From the NCBI GenBank assembly GCA_937625935.1, contig OW569348.1, positions 1-64,000 of the forward strand: a stretch of DNA of 64,000 bases, in the 5' to 3' direction. Under the pieces are notes generated by a model that was not told the origin of the DNA, did not search any database, and saw only the letters and a program-made list of their open reading frames with translations. A program made the translations under genes and the position numbers. This DNA is from Tetramitus jugosus (Eukaryota; Heterolobosea; Eutetramitea; Acrasida; Vahlkampfiidae). Positions 58,945-64,000 of this stretch are shown one piece after another. Each line of letters starts with the position of its first letter. Within the stretch, counting starts at the first letter, position 1.

Positions 58945-61212
58945 ATGAAAAGGAATCAACAACAAGATAAAGATGTCATATTCGATGAAGAGTTTGGTGA
59001 TGATGTGACGTCAATAACTGAGAATGATGCTGACAACATGTTGTCTGTTGTGCCCCATGACATGTCTGTTCATCTCCAACTTAAAGAACAATCCTTTATG
59101 CTTGATATTACACTACAGCTCACAAAGGGAGAATTCATTGATGATGTAGTGGAGAAACAGTTGATCAAAAAGCACCACATTGCATTGCACTACCGCCATA
59201 GCATTACACACGTTCTCAACAAGATGATTCAAGAGCAAGTGTGGCATATGGAGGCACAGAGATTCAGTGAACTGACTTCATTTTCTCATTTTTCAATGAA
59301 AGTATCGGATTACAAGTATTCAATCATCGAGCAAGAATCAAACAGCACGAATAGTGATGAAAAATCAACTGATGCCACTGTGAGCAGTGCTGTCACTTCT
59401 GTTGAGAGTGAGCCATTGGTTGATTCAAGAGAAATGATGATCATGACAAGTGAAGATTATTGGTCAGTAGATCCTTGGGACAATATAGTGATGATTCATT
59501 CACAGCAACAACATGGTAAGGATCATAATATGGCCTATCAATTCCATGAAATGTATCATCACTTGTTTCAGCATGGATCAATCGAGAATCATCTTCAATT
59601 AATTAAGATTGAACAACAGATGAATCTGATGTACCAGAGAAGAATGGTTGAGAAGGAGACTGATATTGCTCGATTGAGATACAAGCAATCAATGGATATG
59701 GAGCAATTATGTAATGAAGAGGAGGAAGAGCAAAGAGCGGAACATATTGTAAATAGTAGCAACGGAGACCCAAATGCTGAACAAGAAGATCAGCCAGAGA
59801 CACACAGAGATGTTTCCGAAATGGTTCAGAGTCAGATGCAAGACATGGAAAGCCTGGAGACGAAATGGAACAATCAACTGAGGGACTTGAAACGAGAATT
59901 GTCGAGACAATACGCGAAATTTGTAGCTGATTTGTTCTCTGATCAGTTTGAGAGTGAGGGTAGTGCGAGCAGTTTGCATAATGATGTTCTTATCACAAAA
60001 CCAAACGATTTTTCAACTGAGAGTATACTGAATGGTGAAATCACAGATAAGATGATTGTTAGTGAGCTAGAATCAATTCGAAATGCCTCATGTGTCACTC
60101 CAAATGACAGTGAGCTTACTCCAAGGACTGCAGCGAAAAGAAGCCGACAGCCATCGATTATTCGCAGTAATTCACCATCTTCCATCGATTTCTCAAAGTA
60201 CAGTGTATCATCCATATTTAATTATTTTCGGGAGGACAAAAAGATGAGTGTCAATTCAACATCGAATATCAATCAAAACGAGGATAAGAGGTCGACCAGA
60301 CTTGCAATGGCAGATATGGATACACCTACGTTCTTAATTGACAATAATATAATGTATTTTAGAGTGGACGAGCTTGATTTCAGAATTTATTTTGCTCATG
60401 TGGACCAAATGGCAGAATGCATGTGTCAAATTCATATCCCAACCGGCGATGAGAATCGAGCTGATGAGTGTAATTTAATTCAGAGATCTAGAACGAAGAG
60501 GAAACTTTACAATAATAGGATGAATGCTCTCGTGTTGACATGTCATCCTGTTGTCGATGAGCGCGAAGAACAAAGTGTAATTGATTCATTTGTTTGGAAT
60601 TCACAAGAGTTCTATCAGATACTTTTTGAAGCGACAGACAACTGTGCTCCAGAGTTGCATTTTGATGAACTCTCGACTCAACTAGATTACATATTGGAGG
60701 ATTACAATGAACTTGATACATCACGACTGGCAAACGACGATAGCGATGAAGACATTGGACGATTTTTCATTACGAAACACTCCAATCTCAGCAATATGCA
60801 ACTAATTTACCACATTGTGACAAACAACACTGAAGCTTCGTTGTTGAACAGCGAGGATGATTCCAACTTTTCGAGTCATGTCAAAAAAGTAATAGCTCAT
60901 TGTCTGGCCAATGGTGTTGTAACAATTGGTCTGCCCCTTCCATTGACCTTCTCCAATCATACATTGTCCACTTCCAGAAACGTAGCAACATCCTTGTACC
61001 AAATTGAGCAAATGATTCGAATGTGTTTTGCCAATAGTGAGAATCTATCATTACCAAAGTTGAGGCAGCTACGGAACATAATCTTTTTCTTGCCAAGGAA
61101 TGGTTCGTTCATGTCGGACAACAGTGCTTATGATCACAAGTTTAGATTGGATTGCAAGCAACTGATTGAGAAAATATTCAAGGGATATCAAGTATCTTCG
61201 AAGATAGATTGA
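58945..61212 (+). CDS. FERRY3: FERRY complex subunit 3 (C12orf4) homologue
   Basis: A 755-residue frame from the ATG at 58945. The N-terminal third includes the family's long-helix region (RMVEKETDIARLRYK..., LKRELSRQYAKFV). The C-terminal part has RFFITKHSNLSNMQLIYHIV and VIAHCLANGVVTIGLPLPL, which strongly resemble the DUF2362/C12orf4 C-terminal region (F-x-T/I-x-H-S-N-L-S; then x-T-I-x-I/L-P). C12orf4 is subunit 3 of the FERRY complex, a Rab5 effector linking mRNAs to early endosomes. Linkers are longer and Ser-rich here. Found in a protist, it suggests a deeper origin for this subunit. Confidence 0.75.
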   Translation: MKRNQQQDKDVIFDEEFGDDVTSITENDADNMLSVVPHDMSVHLQLKEQSFMLDITLQLTKGEFIDDVVEKQLIKKHHIALHYRHSITHVLNKMIQEQVWHMEAQRFSELTSFSHFSMKVSDYKYSIIEQESNSTNSDEKSTDATVSSAVTSVESEPLVDSREMMIMTSEDYWSVDPWDNIVMIHSQQQHGKDHNMAYQFHEMYHHLFQHGSIENHLQLIKIEQQMNLMYQRRMVEKETDIARLRYKQSMDMEQLCNEEEEEQRAEHIVNSSNGDPNAEQEDQPETHRDVSEMVQSQMQDMESLETKWNNQLRDLKRELSRQYAKFVADLFSDQFESEGSASSLHNDVLITKPNDFSTESILNGEITDKMIVSELESIRNASCVTPNDSELTPRTAAKRSRQPSIIRSNSPSSIDFSKYSVSSIFNYFREDKKMSVNSTSNINQNEDKRSTRLAMADMDTPTFLIDNNIMYFRVDELDFRIYFAHVDQMAECMCQIHIPTGDENRADECNLIQRSRTKRKLYNNRMNALVLTCHPVVDEREEQSVIDSFVWNSQEFYQILFEATDNCAPELHFDELSTQLDYILEDYNELDTSRLANDDSDEDIGRFFITKHSNLSNMQLIYHIVTNNTEASLLNSEDDSNFSSHVKKVIAHCLANGVVTIGLPLPLTFSNHTLSTSRNVATSLYQIEQMIRMCFANSENLSLPKLRQLRNIIFFLPRNGSFMSDNSAYDHKFRLDCKQLIEKIFKGYQVSSKID

Positions 61213-61423
61213 GTAATGACCGCAACCTTAACCACCCAATGGCCATTAGACCTAGCCACCGAACGTGTTGGGCGTGTGTGAAACATCCTCCGACTAAAAT
61301 AGCGTGCGCTTGTCTCAACAGATCGAAAAAAGCTTGCCATGTCTTTGCAGACACCCAGCAACAACAAACCATCAAAAAAACAAAATCAACAGCAACAGCA
61401 CGCTATCATTCTCGCCAGCCATC

Positions 61424-62278
61424 ATGTTGTCCAAATCATCTCGTTCCCTACTACGATCCTTCTCTCACTACCATCCTCAACAGCACTCGATCACCACCAC
61501 TGCCACTACCACTCTTCGTTTCTACTGCAGTGCTGCATCCAATGCATCTCGTAGTGCAGCTCTTTGTCGATCATCAGTGTTGATCAACAGCAATCAAGTG
61601 TTTGCATACGCAGCATCATCATCCTCGTCGTTACAACTCAGAAGCTACGCCAAGAATGACAAGAACAATAAAAAAGGCGGGAAATCTTCTGGTGGTGACG
61701 ATGAGGAAGGCGAAACGGTGCCAATCAAGTTTGATAGAAAGGACTTTGAGTCAAAGATGACAAAACACATTGAATTGTTCAAGAATGAGTTGACTACTGT
61801 GAGAACAGGCAGAGCCAATCCTCAACTCCTGGAAAACATAAAAATCAAGTTGGACGACGGAAGTTCTCCACCCCTCAAATCACTTGGCGCCATCGTAGTG
61901 AAAAATGCGCGCCTTTTGTCCATCAACGTCTTTGACCAGAAGAATGTCATGTTGATTATGAAGTCTGTGAGAGAGGAAGAGTTGGGTTTCAATCCACAAG
62001 CAAAGGCCAATGTAATTGATGTGCCAGTTCCAAAGATGACCATGGAAATTCGTGAAAGTGTGGTGAAGATGATGAAACGTAATGCAGAGAATGCAAAGGA
62101 GAGAATCAGAGGTGTGAGAAGAGATGGCATGAATGCCATCAAAAAGATTAAGAATGCACCAAAGGACGATGTGTTCAAGCTAGAGAAGGAGATGCAAATT
62201 GTGACAGACGAGTACATTAAGAAGATTGATGACTTGTTGGCCGCAAAGGAAAAGGAAATTTTGCAAAACTCTCAATAA
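61424..62278 (+). CDS. MRRF: Mitochondrial ribosome recycling factor
   Basis: A 284-residue frame from the ATG at 61424. The first 80 residues are Ser/Arg-rich without acidic residues (MLSKSSRSLLRSFSHYH), a mitochondrial targeting sequence. The RRF domain follows: HIELFKNELTTVRTGRANPQLLENIK, SLGAIVVKNARLLSINVFDQ, NPQAKANVIDVPVPKMTMEIRE and RNAENAKERIRGVRRD. RRF splits mitoribosomes after termination with EF-G2. The stop overlaps AATAAA. Confidence 0.92.
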   Translation: MLSKSSRSLLRSFSHYHPQQHSITTTATTTLRFYCSAASNASRSAALCRSSVLINSNQVFAYAASSSSSLQLRSYAKNDKNNKKGGKSSGGDDEEGETVPIKFDRKDFESKMTKHIELFKNELTTVRTGRANPQLLENIKIKLDDGSSPPLKSLGAIVVKNARLLSINVFDQKNVMLIMKSVREEELGFNPQAKANVIDVPVPKMTMEIRESVVKMMKRNAENAKERIRGVRRDGMNAIKKIKNAPKDDVFKLEKEMQIVTDEYIKKIDDLLAAKEKEILQNSQ

Positions 62279-62494
62279 AACAAACTCTTACCACATGTGA
62301 TGCCAGTCAAAAACAGTAGTTTCCGGCGATTCATGAACCGTCGCAATAATACCATTCAACGAATCAATGCATTTTTCCGCATTTTAATTTCAAATGTCAT
62401 CTGGCCATTCGTCTTGTGTTGTTGATTGAGCTCAACAGTCATAAAAACAAACGACGACGAACGACATCAACAACATCAACAATATCCACCAACA

Positions 62495-63187
62495 ATGTAC
62501 GACAACGAAGGTGCTCTCGTTCTATCGACCAAACAAAAACGAATCCGATTGGCCATCTGTTGCTCTCTGTTCCTCGCGTTTGCATTCGTCATCTGTGTCA
62601 TCATTGTCATCTTGGTGTTGTTTATTCCACGTGCTCCAACCTTGAACATCGCAGCTGGTAATGTTCAAGTCGACTCGTTCAATATACAGTACTGTCCCAG
62701 TGCCGATGGAAACGACTGTTGTGCCGATATTAACACTTGTCAATTCGACGTGCTCAATGCGACAAATAGTTTGTCGTTTCATCAAGTGTTTTATGTCAAG
62801 GTCCAGAATCCAAATCTTCTCTACCTGAAAGTCAATAATATTCAAGTGACAGTGACATTGGATGGTGGTGAAGTTGCGAGTGGTACGATACCTGATCAGA
62901 GAGTGAAACAGAGGACGACTCAAGATTTAAAAGTGCCTGTTGACTGGGGAGCTGCCGTATTGAGTGAAAATTGGAAGAGTCTCATGTGCAAGTTGAGCGA
63001 TTCGGCGAATGCTGACAAGTCAGTGGAAGTAGGTGTGAAATTGTCCGCCAAGGTCAAGTACTTTGCTGTTCCGTTGAGAACGAGCTTCTCTACGGAGATG
63101 AGAATTATGGATTTGAAGACTCTTTGTGAAAAGATGCCCAACGGTTGTGCTATCACACCTACCTATAGGCCAACGATCTGTACATAA
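62495..63187 (+). CDS. LEA2-like single-pass membrane protein
   Basis: A 230-residue frame from the ATG at 62495. A short cytosolic N terminus is followed by a strong membrane segment (AICCSLFLAFAFVICVIIVI) and an extracytosolic beta-rich part: VQVDSFNIQY, FYVKVQNPNLLYLKVNNIQVTV and DLKVPVDW. This fits the LEA_2/NDR1-like (WHy) fold. The Cys pairs (CCADINTC, LCEKMPNGC) may form disulphides. The function is unknown; plant relatives are stress or defence proteins. Confidence 0.6.
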   Translation: MYDNEGALVLSTKQKRIRLAICCSLFLAFAFVICVIIVILVLFIPRAPTLNIAAGNVQVDSFNIQYCPSADGNDCCADINTCQFDVLNATNSLSFHQVFYVKVQNPNLLYLKVNNIQVTVTLDGGEVASGTIPDQRVKQRTTQDLKVPVDWGAAVLSENWKSLMCKLSDSANADKSVEVGVKLSAKVKYFAVPLRTSFSTEMRIMDLKTLCEKMPNGCAITPTYRPTICT

Positions 63188-63427
63188 TAAAAATGGAAAG
63201 CATGTGTTTTTTGAAGGTTTTCGTGTGACAGCGTTATGGCTGTATCTTGATAAATGGAAGGGATCTGTTATTCTATGCACAAAGCCAATCATTTTCCATT
63301 CCAAGCTCTGAAATCACACGTTGAAGAACCTCAATGTGCCAATACATCTGATCTGTCGTAGAACTAGAAACTTTTTTCTCCGCGTTCACTGAAATAATTG
63401 AACACACAAAACAAACAATTGAAAAAA

Positions 63428-64000
63428 ATGAAACGAAACCTTGATGGTAGGAATTGGGAGAAACAAGTTCTCGCAGAAAAGTTAAAATCACTCACTGATA
63501 AATCCAAGAACAACAAGCTTCTGTTCTCTCAGTTTGATGAAGCTTCATCTTTTCGCCCATTCGACAATAAGCGCCAAAAAAATTTCCGAAACGATGATCC
63601 CGCCAAAAATCTTTACGAAAAGTATGGTCACATGTGGAAGCGAAGTGCGCGCGACACTGAAGACAAGATTTTTGGATGGAATGGTGGCGGTCAAGACAAT
63701 CAACAACATGGTGAACAACAAGAGGAAGACGAAGAGGATGCCTTCTTCTTGGATCCCACAAAGGAAACACACAAAAAAGTGTTAGCTCAAAACCAAAAGC
63801 TTGTCAAGCAAGATTTCAAGTCTTTCCATTCCTATAGGTCATCCAACAGGCAACAAACACAAGAGCTACAGCAACAAGAACAAAAGCCAAATCAACAGCA
63901 TAAGCGCTTTGACAAACCAGGAACGAGTGATGCATCCACTCCATCGTCATCAGTGTCTTCATCTGCTGCGACAACCGTGACGAATACCTTCATGCCCTAC
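63428..64000 (+). CDS. Unrecognised protein, 5' part (runs off the window)
   Basis: An open frame of 191 codons from the ATG at 63428 (MKRNLDGRNWEKQVL) to the right edge without a stop. It is basic at the start, with an acidic EEDEEDAFF stretch and then Gln/Ser-rich sequence. The conserved-looking part is FRNDDPAKNLYEKYGHMWKR. I do not recognise it. The gene continues beyond the window. Confidence 0.6.
   Translation, partial: MKRNLDGRNWEKQVLAEKLKSLTDKSKNNKLLFSQFDEASSFRPFDNKRQKNFRNDDPAKNLYEKYGHMWKRSARDTEDKIFGWNGGGQDNQQHGEQQEEDEEDAFFLDPTKETHKKVLAQNQKLVKQDFKSFHSYRSSNRQQTQELQQQEQKPNQQHKRFDKPGTSDASTPSSSVSSSAATTVTNTFMPY

Noticed and set aside
1-64000. CRISPR arrays, prokaryotic operons or prophage
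   Set aside because: The only regular repeats are telomeric and the 39-bp unit. Spliced eukaryotic genes, histone H2B and a telomere exclude a prokaryotic source.

Overview
The window is the left end of a eukaryotic chromosome. It opens with about 735 bp of CCCAAA repeats (TTTGGG on the G-rich strand). It then crosses about 18 kb of subtelomere filled with broken mobile elements, and from about 18 kb onward it is compact gene-rich DNA. Coding regions are dense. Introns are few (seven supported here, 70-243 nt, GTAAGT/GTATGT donors, some with a CTAAC-like branch site). Intact genes end in TAA, TAG or TGA, so the code is standard. Low-complexity Thr, Asn, Gln and Ser runs are common. A free-living amoeboflagellate of the heterolobosean (Naegleria-like) type fits this style, but that assignment is inference.

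Subtelomere (0.7-18 kb). After the telomere come eight copies of a 39-bp repeat with a palindromic core (1240-1529). These are followed by remnants of a Crypton/DIRS-like tyrosine recombinase with an interstitial telomere repeat in its 3' end (1700-3053), a Mutator-like transposase (3738-5647), two convergent piggyBac-like transposases (5919-6584 and 7084-8154), an unclassified transposon-like reading frame (8375-9336) and an N-terminally truncated nucleotide-cyclase domain (9849-10574).

The main discovery candidate lies at 10813-17870 (minus strand). A 1458-residue reading frame joins an N-terminal zinc domain resembling the RIG-I regulatory domain, a Dicer/RIG-I-type DExH helicase and a eukaryotic RNA-dependent RNA polymerase (DYDGD active site). 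The next reading frame on the same strand has no ATG before its catalytic core. It begins with the C-terminal signature of the same polymerase family and continues into a Cid12/TUT-like nucleotidyltransferase. The missing polymerase piece lies between them on the opposite strand (13223-13522). The simplest reading is one giant helicase-RdRP-nucleotidyltransferase gene, all three activities of an RNA-directed RNA polymerase complex in one polypeptide, later broken by an inversion of about 300 bp with 7-bp inverted microhomology.

Core region (18-64 kb). This holds conserved housekeeping genes: a carbamoylputrescine-amidase-like nitrilase, ABCE1, CCT3, POP1, a CK1-like kinase, eIF3d, DUS2, a GATD3/ElbB-like mitochondrial protein, an FMO, MOB1, an elongator tRNA-Met, a saposin-domain secreted protein, an LRR protein, a Sec39/NBAS-like protein, Rheb, a DDX47/Rrp3 helicase, histone H2B, a FERRY3 (C12orf4) homologue, mitochondrial RRF and an LEA2-like membrane protein. 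Several unrecognised proteins and a decayed tandem copy of one gene lie among them. A further gene runs off the right edge. Translation and RNA-processing genes are frequent, but I see no operon-like logic; most neighbours look independent.
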